A DNA stretch of 42,609 nucleotides from Bacteroidales bacterium (GTDB taxonomy: Bacteria > Bacteroidota > Bacteroidia > Bacteroidales > GCA-2748055). The translations under genes and the position numbers were made by a program. Shown piece after piece: positions 8,875 through 18,223 of the stretch; position 1 is the stretch's first letter; each line of letters begins with the position of its first letter. Location of the stretch: NCBI GenBank assembly GCA_030589895.1, contig JAUUZQ010000023.1, positions 1 through 42,609 of the forward strand. Reading direction: 5' to 3'. The notes under the pieces are model-generated. The model did no database searches, was not told the DNA's origin, and saw only the letters and a list, made by a program, of their open reading frames with translations.

Positions 8875-9337
8875 ATTCAAATTCTCCGATAAAAGGGATG
8901 GCGGACCAGATTTCTAAGCGAATGGCACTAAGAAAATAATTTTCCAATTGATAAAACTGGGTGGCCACTTTCACTCCGGAACTTTTCTTTATTTTCTTGT
9001 AATATTTACTAATGAGTTTATCAAGATTTTTATTCAGCTTCATCACATCTTTCATTATTGACTCCAGCTTCTCATCACTCAAAGTTTCATAATTCTCCGC
9101 ATACTCCTCCAGTAGGTTTATACGGTTTGTTCCGAGGTTCTTTCTCGAAACTTCATATTCCTCATAAGCTTCCCAGAAAATATCATCCATGGGTTTTTCA
9201 GTAAATTGGGCAACAACCAGCATCTTTTCCATGCCGAACAGAGCCTGGTAATATTTCATTTCGTCATCCTGGCTTTGGCTTAGTAAACCTGTAGACGTAA
9301 TAAATACTGCCATTAACAATAAAATGATCTTTTTCAT
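8873..9337 (-). CDS. Small exported helical protein, last gene of a four-gene envelope operon
   Basis: 154 residues with a signal peptide ending near GLLSQ. The rest is helical and charged (YYQALFGMEKMLVVAQF, then KLESIMKDVMKLNKNLDKLI), ending with a QFYQLENYFLSAIRLEIWSAIPFI segment. This last segment resembles a C-terminal motif in small uncharacterised periplasmic proteins of Gram-negative bacteria, in which a QLEN stretch is followed by a hydrophobic 'IP' end. I know no function. It follows the barrel gene at 9375 by 37 bases containing short ATTATAA direct repeats, and its stop codon overlaps a strong terminator, so it closes the operon. Confidence 0.75.
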   Translation of the reverse strand: MKKIILLLMAVFITSTGLLSQSQDDEMKYYQALFGMEKMLVVAQFTEKPMDDIFWEAYEEYEVSRKNLGTNRINLLEEYAENYETLSDEKLESIMKDVMKLNKNLDKLISKYYKKIKKSSGVKVATQFYQLENYFLSAIRLEIWSAIPFIGEFE

Positions 9338-9374
9338 AGTATTAAATTATAAATTATAAATTATTTGTATCGTA

Positions 9375-10511
9375 TTATAGCCTTCCCCAACTACTGCCAA
9401 ATGTAATGTACAGGGCCCAATTTTCCGGTCCTCTGGCCAGGTCAATTCCTCCCCTTAGTTTATAGGCGCGTGCGAACAGATATCTAAATCCAAGTCCCGC
9501 ATTCCATGCAGTGGCAGAGTCGGTAAAATTGTTTTCCGCAAGTACACCTTTCCCAAGACCTGCAAATCCAACAATGCTCCAACGTTTTGTAAAATCCCAT
9601 CTTTCCTCGGTCTCGATTACGAAGACCATATTTCCCTGGTATCGCAGTGTCGGGACTCCTCTCAGATCAACGAATGGGATGCTATAGAATGGCACATCTG
9701 AAGTCACATATCTTGCATCCAGCCTTATTCCCCCATAGATTGAGCTGCTTAGAGGAAAATAAAAGAGACCTAAGGCATTTACTCTTAAGTATTCCGACTG
9801 ACCTCCAAAGTTCGGATTATAGAACTGAGATGCCAATTCAGCACGTAGTCCTTTATCCGGAGAAAAGGTGTTATCCCTGGAGTCGAAAATAATCAAAGGT
9901 CCCAATCCTCCGGAACCTGTCTCTAATTTCAGTGGGTCAACACCCGGAATCGTGAGAATATTTTCTTCAAACCCAGCAATTGTTTTGGCATAGGAGTATT
10001 TAAAGCCAACAAACAGGGGTATTCGAAAGGGTCGGTAGCTTAATTGTTGTACTAGCCCAAATCCTGCAAGATTCATCGCAAAAACGCGCTCATTCCCTAA
10101 AAAACCAGTCCGATAGTAATTCAAATTGAAGTCACCATAACCGATTGCACCTTGATACCTGATGCGATCTTCCATCCAATATCCTTTGTAGCCTCCGCCT
10201 ACACTCCAGGATTGCGATAAAGTGTATAAACCGCCAAGCATGATGATATCCGGAGGGACTTTTTTGGGCTTACCTGAGTCATCGTACTTCCTGTTGATGA
10301 ATAACAATCCTCCCGCAGCTCCGAACTCAAGAGCAGGTTCCGTGATGATTGAATTGACAGGAAAGAAGCCATATGCCTGACTGAGCCATTGACTTACATC
10401 AAATGCCTGGTCCAATGAATCCCTGAACATTTGGACATTTTTCTGTCCGTGCAAAAGGATAAATTGTGAGAAGAGAAATAGTGAGAGCAAACTGACGCGA
10501 ATTCTTGTCAT
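9375..10511 (-). CDS. POTRA-less Omp85/BamA-type outer membrane barrel
   Basis: 378 residues with a signal peptide ending near LHGQ. No POTRA-sized domain precedes the barrel. Diagnostic segments are FGAAGGLLFINRKYDDSG at the first strand, IIFDSRDNTFSPDKGLRAEL (about 205-225, the strand–turn shared with the barrel at 4226-5470), and LRYQGNMVFVIETEERWDF (the loop and strands before the last barrel turns). It ends in ALYITFGSSWGRL. This fits the bacterial surface antigen domain PF01103, POTRA-less class. It lies 18 bases downstream of another outer membrane protein gene and 37 bases upstream of a small exported protein gene, in one operon. Its client or substrate is unknown. Confidence 0.82.
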   Translation of the reverse strand: MTRIRVSLLSLFLFSQFILLHGQKNVQMFRDSLDQAFDVSQWLSQAYGFFPVNSIITEPALEFGAAGGLLFINRKYDDSGKPKKVPPDIIMLGGLYTLSQSWSVGGGYKGYWMEDRIRYQGAIGYGDFNLNYYRTGFLGNERVFAMNLAGFGLVQQLSYRPFRIPLFVGFKYSYAKTIAGFEENILTIPGVDPLKLETGSGGLGPLIIFDSRDNTFSPDKGLRAELASQFYNPNFGGQSEYLRVNALGLFYFPLSSSIYGGIRLDARYVTSDVPFYSIPFVDLRGVPTLRYQGNMVFVIETEERWDFTKRWSIVGFAGLGKGVLAENNFTDSATAWNAGLGFRYLFARAYKLRGGIDLARGPENWALYITFGSSWGRL

Positions 10512-10529
10512 GCTGAATTCTAAATTAGT

Positions 10530-11540
10530 TTAAATGCCAAAGCGATAGTTGGCAGAAAGCAATAGCGATTTTCTATCTCCAACAATACCAAGTTCCGTGC
10601 GTAACTGGATCGCCTTATTCAATTGAAACTGGCCTCCCACTATGATATTCCATTCCATCACAGGTTCTTTGGTGATCTTGTATTCCACAGTGCCACTACC
10701 ATCGGCTTCTATCAGGTTGTCAGCAATTGGATTAAGTAATTTATTGGCGAGCTGTTGTTTTACCGGATCAATTTCCTCATACCAGGCCCAATAATCTTCA
10801 ACCAAATCATTTTTTACCTGATCTGCATCCGGAGGAAATAGATCACCCAGGAAAATGGTTCCCTGTGTTATCCCCCCCATTCTGATCCGCATGCCACCCA
10901 CCCAGAGAGCAACGTTTTGTTCAGGATTATTGCTGAACTTAAAAGCGCGTCCTATACGGGCCGACAGAACCTTGGATTTCACCGGATCCTCGAAATTTGA
11001 CATGTTCGACCACACCCAGTTACCATCTGCTACAATGAAGTATTTACCCACTCCAAATGCACCTGTTGTTCCAAATCCAAAACTTGTACCTTCCATCTTA
11101 GTTAAGGAAACAAATTCGACCGGGTAACTCAATTTCACTTCTGTAGTGGCGTAGCTCTTACCAAAAATTCCATAAATATTAAGAAAAGGAAATATCCAAA
11201 GATCTGGTCGTATATTGATGGAATTCACTGTTGATTTGACATATTCAAAATCAATTATACGGGTCAGATCAGTAAGCGGTATCGTTGGAAGAATTCCATC
11301 AGAAAATCCGACTGCCACATCCGGAATGAGGATCCCCTGGTTGGCATAGAAATAGTTAACCATAATCCCTACAGGCAATGGCAGGTCAAATCCCTGGTCA
11401 TATGCAGCAGCACCTAAAATGGGAAACTTGTATGGATATGCGGATTTGGTTGTATCCCCCAGCTGTAACTGAGAATACTGTCCCTGGGTATGTACACTGG
11501 CAACGAGAATTAATACGAGGATAATAATATTTTTTTTCAT
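10530..11540 (-). CDS. Outer membrane barrel protein of unknown family
   Basis: 336 residues; signal peptide ends near VHTQG. The protein is beta-rich: LPVGIMVNYFYANQG, INIRPDLWIFPFLNIYGIFG, FGFGTTGAFGVGKYFIVADG and a final RKSLLLSANYRFGI with an aromatic close to the C-terminus. These alternating patterns and the C-terminal strand fit a 10-14-strand outer membrane barrel. A polar, partly helical insert (about 230-285) interrupts the strands and contains a WAWYEEIDPVKQQLANKLL segment. I do not recognise a named family. It sits 21 bases downstream of the repeat-containing lipoprotein gene and 18 bases upstream of the Omp85-type barrel, so these products probably meet at the outer membrane. Confidence 0.75.
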   Translation of the reverse strand: MKKNIIILVLILVASVHTQGQYSQLQLGDTTKSAYPYKFPILGAAAYDQGFDLPLPVGIMVNYFYANQGILIPDVAVGFSDGILPTIPLTDLTRIIDFEYVKSTVNSINIRPDLWIFPFLNIYGIFGKSYATTEVKLSYPVEFVSLTKMEGTSFGFGTTGAFGVGKYFIVADGNWVWSNMSNFEDPVKSKVLSARIGRAFKFSNNPEQNVALWVGGMRIRMGGITQGTIFLGDLFPPDADQVKNDLVEDYWAWYEEIDPVKQQLANKLLNPIADNLIEADGSGTVEYKITKEPVMEWNIIVGGQFQLNKAIQLRTELGIVGDRKSLLLSANYRFGI

Positions 11541-11561
11541 AATTGTATTTTTCCCAGGTTC

Positions 11562-13535
11562 TTATTTTTGAATAAGTGTAATCTCAATCTTCTCTATAGA
11601 ATTGATATTTCTTTTAACTTTCAGAAATAATTGATATGCTTTGATTTCTAAAACCTTTGAAAGGATGACTCCATCCAGATTTGTTACGAGATCATTCTGC
11701 AGTAAAAGATCAACCAATTGTTCTGAAACATTATCCGGATCCATGTCCCCAAGTACCTGTTCCATGACCATTGAGATACCGGCGACCAGTTCTTCCCGGC
11801 TAAGATTGTCAGAGATGATATCGGAATCAGTGATCCAATCGGCGATCTCTTCTGAGATCTTTTCAGCATCAGCTTCTTTCAATGTCACCAGAATTGGCAG
11901 GACAAACTGATAAATATTTTCTTCACTAAATACTTTTACTAGCTTGTTATGAATGAGTTCCGAGAGCATGACTGCACTTTCATCTGCTTCAAAGTGTTCA
12001 AATACTTCATTCAATTTAGCCTCAATGAAATCTACAACTATTGTCTCTGTCATTTCTACCAGATTACTGATCCAGGCAGCCAACACGGATGAAGCTTGTT
12101 CGGAGGGGATTTCCTGAAGTCTGAAAAAGGCTTTTTCAAATCCCTTTTCTATGGCAACATTCATAATCCCGATGATCGAATTCGCAAGGGTCGCAGAGAG
12201 TTCTTCAACAGATGAGGCTCCTATTGCTACCTTCAGGGCAGTGAGGACACTTGTAATGACTGGCTTGATCGAAGCATAGTCAGGCTCAAGATCCAATCCC
12301 GGGAAAGCTCCGTTTAGTCTGTCCACCGTTGGGACCAAAACTGAATCAATGATCTCCTGCGATAATTCACCGAGCTTAAATGTTTTTGTTTCATCAATCT
12401 TGGCAACAAATGGCATGAGTTTTTCAGCGAGTGTATCGGCTGCAAAGAAATAGCTACTTGCAACTCCAGCCAGTGTATCGCTAAGAGCCAGGATAGCGGA
12501 AGAATCGACGGCTGAATACTGCTCCCATATTGGATAAATTTTGTTGTAAATGTTCTCTTCGCTCAGTACTACAGTGATTGCTGTGTATACAAGCTCAGCG
12601 ATCCGGGTAGCAAGTACAGGCAATCTTTCTTCTTCAAAAGTTTCCAGTACAGGGAGTAGCATATCATATAATAACTCACTACTGAACGATGCACTGATCT
12701 TATCGCTTATGCGTTGCGACAGTACTTCGGCAGTTGCTTCCGGATCATCAACCTGTAAACTCTCGAGCAAGCTAAGACTTGCATCATATATAAGTGTTTC
12801 CCAATCTACCTCCTCAAGTAGCTCAACGATTTTGTTGGCCAGGAGTTCAGCGCTTTTCTCAGGGTTATTGCTGATTTCTGCAATTTTTCCATGGATCAAG
12901 TCATAGAGGAAGCTCTCAATAAGTTCAGCTATGTGCTCGTTGTTACCTATAAAGGAAATTACGGAACTTGAGAAGTCATCCAGATTTCCTGAAAGTAAGG
13001 CGTCAATCACCAGTTGGTCCACAGCCTCCGATACCCGTCCAGTATGCACATCCTCTGAGGTCATTGTAAAGATGGATTCCTCAGTCTGGTAGTTATAGGA
13101 GAAGCGGAGCGCATCTGTCTTAAGCAGGTTCAGGCGCATGTCAGTCAGATTCAAGAGAAAGTAGCCGCCGACCTTGTGAAATTCACCGAGTCCGTTGCTA
13201 TCGAGCATGACATCATCCCTGGTAAAATTGTATGTATGATTCAACTGCAAATCACTATTTCCAAAAATTGCATACGAATCATACACACCAGGCATCACCA
13301 TTCCGTTGTCATTAGCGACATTCACGAGTAAAGGTATGGCGGGGATTTCATAGGCTACAGTCACACGAAGATCCTGAACATTCCAATCATTTGATTGCAG
13401 GACTTCCTCGTTGGCCATGATCTCAGCCCTCGTCAACTGTTCCGGAGTGAGCTCTTCTTCATTTCTGCATCCTGTTGACAGGATAACAAGCAATCCCGTC
13501 ACCAAACATAAATATGCTCCTATTTTGAATTTCAT
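11562..13535 (-). CDS. Large lipoprotein built of ~40-residue helical repeats
   Basis: 657 residues. The signal ends in LSTGC (Cys23). Residues about 45-165 form a beta-rich N-terminal domain (DLRVTVAYEIPAIPLLVNV, YFLLNLTDMRLNLL). From about residue 200 the chain is a series of helical units. Four start at 223, 263, 303 and 343, exactly 40 residues apart; at least three more lie at about 477, 516 and 554. Each unit carries an A-x-x-L/I-A-x-x-I helix and then S-x-E-x-I/L-Y-x-x-h-x-P-h-L-E (SEENIYNKIYPIWEQY, SEENIYQFVLPILVTL, SSELLYDMLLPVLETF). I know no named repeat family with this pattern. As first gene of the four-gene operon it may be the scaffold of an outer membrane assembly; that is inference. 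Confidence 0.8.
   Translation of the reverse strand: MKFKIGAYLCLVTGLLVILSTGCRNEEELTPEQLTRAEIMANEEVLQSNDWNVQDLRVTVAYEIPAIPLLVNVANDNGMVMPGVYDSYAIFGNSDLQLNHTYNFTRDDVMLDSNGLGEFHKVGGYFLLNLTDMRLNLLKTDALRFSYNYQTEESIFTMTSEDVHTGRVSEAVDQLVIDALLSGNLDDFSSSVISFIGNNEHIAELIESFLYDLIHGKIAEISNNPEKSAELLANKIVELLEEVDWETLIYDASLSLLESLQVDDPEATAEVLSQRISDKISASFSSELLYDMLLPVLETFEEERLPVLATRIAELVYTAITVVLSEENIYNKIYPIWEQYSAVDSSAILALSDTLAGVASSYFFAADTLAEKLMPFVAKIDETKTFKLGELSQEIIDSVLVPTVDRLNGAFPGLDLEPDYASIKPVITSVLTALKVAIGASSVEELSATLANSIIGIMNVAIEKGFEKAFFRLQEIPSEQASSVLAAWISNLVEMTETIVVDFIEAKLNEVFEHFEADESAVMLSELIHNKLVKVFSEENIYQFVLPILVTLKEADAEKISEEIADWITDSDIISDNLSREELVAGISMVMEQVLGDMDPDNVSEQLVDLLLQNDLVTNLDGVILSKVLEIKAYQLFLKVKRNINSIEKIEITLIQK
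11757..12869 (-). repeat. Region coding for the ~40-residue tandem protein repeat
   Basis: Covers residues about 223-593 of the lipoprotein at 11562-13535. The first four units have an exact 40-residue period; a less regular stretch (about 381-476) separates them from a second block of units at about 477, 516 and 554. The repeats are diverged at DNA level: I see no near-identical DNA copies, so the duplication is old. Confidence 0.65.
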
Positions 13536-13648
13536 AGATACAAGTATTTAAATTTTTAATCTTTACCAAATAATAATTTCCTGATTTTACCAGGACTCTT
13601 TGCGATAAAAGGTACTCCGGGCTATTCTTCCCAACTCTTCAGCGCTTT

Positions 13649-16600
13649 TTGTCACTAATCTTATATATATTTCCTAATATAAACATCTCTATATCACTTT
13701 TGTTCAGTATAAATACAAAGTATAATAACGGTCTTTACGGACAAAGTAATAATAAGACTAAAATTAGTAAATTTAGGAGATTATATTACATTATTTTCAA
13801 GTTAATAATCAGTTGTAGTATCACAAAGCAAAATAAACATATTATATATAATATACTTAAGAGCTTTGGGAAGCTTCTTTTGCGCATATTTCTGATTGGA
13901 CTTGTGCTGATTATTTTATTATCCTTAAGCGTACAGTTTGTCTGGATTCAGGATCGTCTTGTCAGTAAAGCTGAAACAAGACTTTCAGTTGAACTCGACA
14001 CAGAAGTGCAGATAACAAAATTACGTTTGAGGATGTTTTCAAACTTAATTGCAGAGGATGTTTTTTTGGCTGACAAGGAAGGAGACACCCTCATGAAAGT
14101 GGGACGGATCAAAGCAGACATTGCCGTTTTTCCACTGCTTAGAAAGCAAATTACTCTTCATCGCTTGTTGATTGAGGATAGCCGGCTTAAGCTGATTCTG
14201 GGAGATGATGATCACATTGGAAACATTGACTTCCTCACTAAAGCCTTCAATAAGCCTGAAAAAGAGAAAAGAGATAAGCAGGGAGGCAAAGACTCCTGGA
14301 CTTTTGACATTCAGAAAGTTAAGCTGCAGGACCTGATTTTTCACCTTGAAATACTCCGTGACAGCCTTGAGATGAATTTTGCCATTGGAAGCATGAAGCT
14401 CAATTTCACAGACATGAAACTAGACCCACTTCTGGTAATGAGCGAGAGGATCAACATCAGGAACACAGATTTTCAATTGACGGATCATGGGTCAGGAAAC
14501 AGGATCGTGGCTAATATCAATTCAGCTAGTCTGTTATATGGAGAATTTGGTTCAGAGAATTTCCATCTTGGTTTAGAGGAATTTGAATGTAATGTCCAAT
14601 CATTAGATATTCAGCAGGTAAGAACAGAATTTGGAATCCCGGCATACAATCATGTCAACCTGGATGAGATCAGCCTTGATATGAGTGAATTGTTTCTCTC
14701 AGACGACACGCTCGCCATTCAGATCCATCATGTCTATGTGAAAAATCTTCTCGATTTTGGTTCTCTTCGCTTATCCGGACAAGCTCATGGTAATCGGAAA
14801 AATGTTACACTCAATAAGCTTTTAATCCGTACTGAAAATAGTTATATCTCAGCCAACTTGTCCAGAAGCAGAACAGAAGATATCCCGGTTCTGAAAACAA
14901 GTAGTAGTGACAATTATAATCTCAGTATCCATGATGCAGATATCAGCCTGCAAGATCTGCAGCAGTACTTCGGACCATCCATTGCGGATACGCTATTACC
15001 TTCATCTATTGAAATGGATCTCGATCTTAGTGTAAATGCTGATGTCCTTGATCTTCAAGAGCTCGTTCTCCATGCAAAAGATTCAAGTTTCATTGTTGCC
15101 GGAGGAAGGCTCTTGAATCCATTTGAGCCGGAAGACTGGCTTTATCAGGTTGAGATAGACTCAGCATTCCTATCGCAAAAGGGAAGTGGAAGGATTATGA
15201 GTACCAATTTGCTCCCGGAGCAGATCGATCTCAGGCATAGCTTATCCTTTCACGGGGGGATAGCAGGAAGAAAGGATACAATCGATGCTGAGTTATTCCT
15301 GAAAAAAGGCCAGGGCCAACTTCAAGGATCTTTCAAATATTGTACGAATGAGCATGCAGACCAAATCACGGCTCAGCTTAAGCTTCAGGATCTCGATCTT
15401 GAGGATTTTATACCCACCAGTGAACTTAGCAAAGTAAATATGACTGCAGATATTGAATTGAGGAGATATGAGAGAGACAAAATCGAATTTGCCATAGGCA
15501 GCCATATAAGCTCCCTGGAATATCGTAGCTATCCTTATCGGGCGATCGATTTGACAGCTGTTCAAAAGGGGTCTGCAGGATTTTTTCAGATGGAGAGTCA
15601 TCATCCCGGTACAGACATAATCACAGCACTTGAGTGGGAGAAAAAGGAAGACATCTATTCCGGACATCTCAAAATGAATATTGCAGATCTGGATATATCG
15701 CAGGTACTGGATTACGAGGATCCCAAGGGTATGGCTGGGCTCATTGATGCTGATTTTGCCTTTGGAAGGCTGGATGGGCCCGAAAGATTCTACGATCTGG
15801 CAATGTATATTCCATCCATGAGTTATGGATCGATGCAAGTAGACTCAGTCACAGCATTTCTGAAAGCCAGCCCGGACAGTTGGCAGTACAACTTGCAGCT
15901 TCCCTTGTTCATTTATGATACTTTTGAGATCGATCACATAATGTTGTCAGGGTATTTGCAAAAGAAAGAACTCAGAAATACTGTTAGTATCAGAGACAGC
16001 CTGAATGCAGAGAAATATAAAATAACTTTCGGGATCGACAATAGCAAAGAGAATGAATGGCAGTTTGACTTCATGGATGAAAGCATCATACTGAACTATA
16101 ATGAATGGACCGTTGCCGATGGAGGCATGATGCTCATAGGTGCAGACGGAAAGCTCAAAGGTGATATGCGGCTTCAGCGATTTGATGAACAGCTGGAGAT
16201 CAATGCAGACAAAAGAATCAGGATAAAATCCAGCAACTATCAGTTGTCAAATCTTAGTGCCATATTAAACAAAGAAAATGCTCTTCTGGACGGAAGCTTA
16301 AATGGGGAGATGGTGCTGGGTCAGGAGACAATGAACATTGATCTACAAGTAAGCGACCTGCGGATTGGTCAGCATGAGATCGGAGATGTCGGTATATTAT
16401 TGAATTCATTAGCGGATGAACCTATCAATTTTTCCATTGAAATGGAGAAAGGTGAGAATCAGCTCATATACCAGGGGGAGTATTTGTCAGCCGGTTTTGA
16501 GCATTCTGAACTGGATTCAAGACTAAAAGCGGATATTACTGATCTCAGCATCCTTAAGGAAGTTTCTGGTGATATATTCATCGAAGCCGGGGGAGAAGTA

Positions 16601-18199
16601 CATGCCGATATCAGGATTAAAGGAAAGACCCGGGATCTCCAGTCAACAGGTTTCCTGTCACTTAAAAATGTATTTGTTGAAACTTCAAATTATGGAAACA
16701 GATATCAGCTTGCTGATGAGAAGATACTCCTTGATGGCAGGAAACTGATACTTGAGGAATTTACCATTCGCGATCGGAACAAGCAACCATTTATTCTGAA
16801 CGGTTCTATAGGACTAAATGAAGTTAACAAGATCGATGTGGACATCAAGCTGGATAGCAGGCGATTTGCATTGCTGGACAAGGAATCAGGAAGTGATCCG
16901 GGAATATATGGGAAATTAATCACCAATATGCAGGCAGTGATCAGTGGCACCGTGTCTGAACTGTTAATTGACAGCAAGATTGACATTGTTTCAGGAACCG
17001 ACCTGACCTATATCTTTCCTCCAAAAAAGATCGGTCTCGTTTCTCACGAGGGGATTGTTGATTTTGGCAGTGCTAATGATCGCGACTCCTTGAAAAATAC
17101 AGGAACTGTTGATCCCCTGGTAGACACACTGTTATCGCCTCTGAAGGGTATTCATTTAAGTGCTCAGCTCAATATCAGCGATTCAGCAAATTTTAGGCTG
17201 GACATTGATCCGAGGTCTGGTGACTTTATAAGCATTAGGGGCAATGGTGACCTGGATTTCGAACTTGATGAAAGCGGTGAACCAAGGCTCTATGGATCAT
17301 TTGGTATTGTGGAAGGACTGTATGAAGTCTCCTACTACTCACTGGTGAGAAAAACATTTGAAATTACCGAAGGAAGTACTGTTGCATGGGCCGGAGAATT
17401 TGAAAATCCCGATCTCAATATCAGCGCCACGAACCTTGTACGTACTGCATCTTTAGGTCTGGTGGCTAATGAGCTTACTTACGTTGGGGAAGAAGATAGA
17501 AAACAGTATGCCCGTCCAATTCCATATATGATTAAAATGAGTATCGGGGGAAAGCCTGATGATCTCATTCTTCAATTTGAAATTGACCTTGAGGATGAAG
17601 AAAGGTCGGCACTTCCATTGGTCGATGAAAAGCTGAAAAGACTACATGAAGCAGGAAATGAGTCGCTGCTTACACAACAGATATTTGGTTTGCTTGCCCT
17701 GAATACATTTATTCCCGAACAATCAAATAATGCCGGCTTTTCCAGTGGCACCGCACTGGCAACTTCGGCGGCGACTACCAGCCTGAATGGTCTTTTATCC
17801 AGGGAGCTAAATAAACTTTCCGGTCAAATTATTAAAGGAGGTGATTTTCAGGTGGGCTTGCAAAGTTTTCAGGATCTTTCAGGGGAAGGCGATAACAATA
17901 ACATCACAACGACGATGGACATAAGATATTCCAAATTAATATTTAATGAACGAGTAACCATTGAGGCGGGAAAATCATTTGATATCAGCAATAAGTCCCC
18001 GGAATCTTCAACCAATGCCTATGATATGGCTATTATCTATGATATCGGGAAGCAATCCAACATGAAATTAAAACTATTTACAAAATCTTCTTACGACATG
18101 TTATTTAAGGATATAAACACCAGTGGAATAGCACTGATTTTCATCAAGGAATATGATCAAATTCGTAAAAAGGAAAAAGTAAATAAGAAGAAATATTAG
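13649..18199 (+). CDS. tamB: TamB/DUF490 family translocation and assembly protein
   Basis: Up to 1516 residues. A single N-terminal transmembrane anchor (about residues 77-97) is followed by a very long beta-rich periplasmic region of AsmA/TamB type, and a C-terminal DUF490 domain containing LYGSFGIVEGLYEVSYYSL and QQIFGLLALNTFIPE. TamB-type proteins bridge the inner and outer membranes and are linked to phospholipid transport and outer membrane protein assembly. The tamL gene follows after 24 bases. The start is uncertain: the ATG at 13649 adds about 70 residues rich in Ile, Asn, Lys and Tyr that look like translated AT-rich leader DNA. No other ATG lies before the membrane anchor; TTG at 13880 or a rare start near 13850 would give a usual TamB N-terminus. 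Confidence 0.88.
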   Translation: MSLILYIFPNINISISLLFSINTKYNNGLYGQSNNKTKISKFRRLYYIIFKLIISCSITKQNKHIIYNILKSFGKLLLRIFLIGLVLIILLSLSVQFVWIQDRLVSKAETRLSVELDTEVQITKLRLRMFSNLIAEDVFLADKEGDTLMKVGRIKADIAVFPLLRKQITLHRLLIEDSRLKLILGDDDHIGNIDFLTKAFNKPEKEKRDKQGGKDSWTFDIQKVKLQDLIFHLEILRDSLEMNFAIGSMKLNFTDMKLDPLLVMSERINIRNTDFQLTDHGSGNRIVANINSASLLYGEFGSENFHLGLEEFECNVQSLDIQQVRTEFGIPAYNHVNLDEISLDMSELFLSDDTLAIQIHHVYVKNLLDFGSLRLSGQAHGNRKNVTLNKLLIRTENSYISANLSRSRTEDIPVLKTSSSDNYNLSIHDADISLQDLQQYFGPSIADTLLPSSIEMDLDLSVNADVLDLQELVLHAKDSSFIVAGGRLLNPFEPEDWLYQVEIDSAFLSQKGSGRIMSTNLLPEQIDLRHSLSFHGGIAGRKDTIDAELFLKKGQGQLQGSFKYCTNEHADQITAQLKLQDLDLEDFIPTSELSKVNMTADIELRRYERDKIEFAIGSHISSLEYRSYPYRAIDLTAVQKGSAGFFQMESHHPGTDIITALEWEKKEDIYSGHLKMNIADLDISQVLDYEDPKGMAGLIDADFAFGRLDGPERFYDLAMYIPSMSYGSMQVDSVTAFLKASPDSWQYNLQLPLFIYDTFEIDHIMLSGYLQKKELRNTVSIRDSLNAEKYKITFGIDNSKENEWQFDFMDESIILNYNEWTVADGGMMLIGADGKLKGDMRLQRFDEQLEINADKRIRIKSSNYQLSNLSAILNKENALLDGSLNGEMVLGQETMNIDLQVSDLRIGQHEIGDVGILLNSLADEPINFSIEMEKGENQLIYQGEYLSAGFEHSELDSRLKADITDLSILKEVSGDIFIEAGGEVHADIRIKGKTRDLQSTGFLSLKNVFVETSNYGNRYQLADEKILLDGRKLILEEFTIRDRNKQPFILNGSIGLNEVNKIDVDIKLDSRRFALLDKESGSDPGIYGKLITNMQAVISGTVSELLIDSKIDIVSGTDLTYIFPPKKIGLVSHEGIVDFGSANDRDSLKNTGTVDPLVDTLLSPLKGIHLSAQLNISDSANFRLDIDPRSGDFISIRGNGDLDFELDESGEPRLYGSFGIVEGLYEVSYYSLVRKTFEITEGSTVAWAGEFENPDLNISATNLVRTASLGLVANELTYVGEEDRKQYARPIPYMIKMSIGGKPDDLILQFEIDLEDEERSALPLVDEKLKRLHEAGNESLLTQQIFGLLALNTFIPEQSNNAGFSSGTALATSAATTSLNGLLSRELNKLSGQIIKGGDFQVGLQSFQDLSGEGDNNNITTTMDIRYSKLIFNERVTIEAGKSFDISNKSPESSTNAYDMAIIYDIGKQSNMKLKLFTKSSYDMLFKDINTSGIALIFIKEYDQIRKKEKVNKKKY

Positions 18200-18223
18200 C
18201 AGTACGCAAAAGGGAGAGTCAGT

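Noticed and set aside
9338-9374. Short ATTATAA direct repeats between two operon genes
   Set aside because: Three short AT units in an AT-rich 37-base gap are expected by chance and give no recognisable site.
15293-15838. 181-residue open frame antisense to tamB
   Set aside because: It lies wholly inside the strongly supported tamB frame, has no signal or family pattern, and has no leader.
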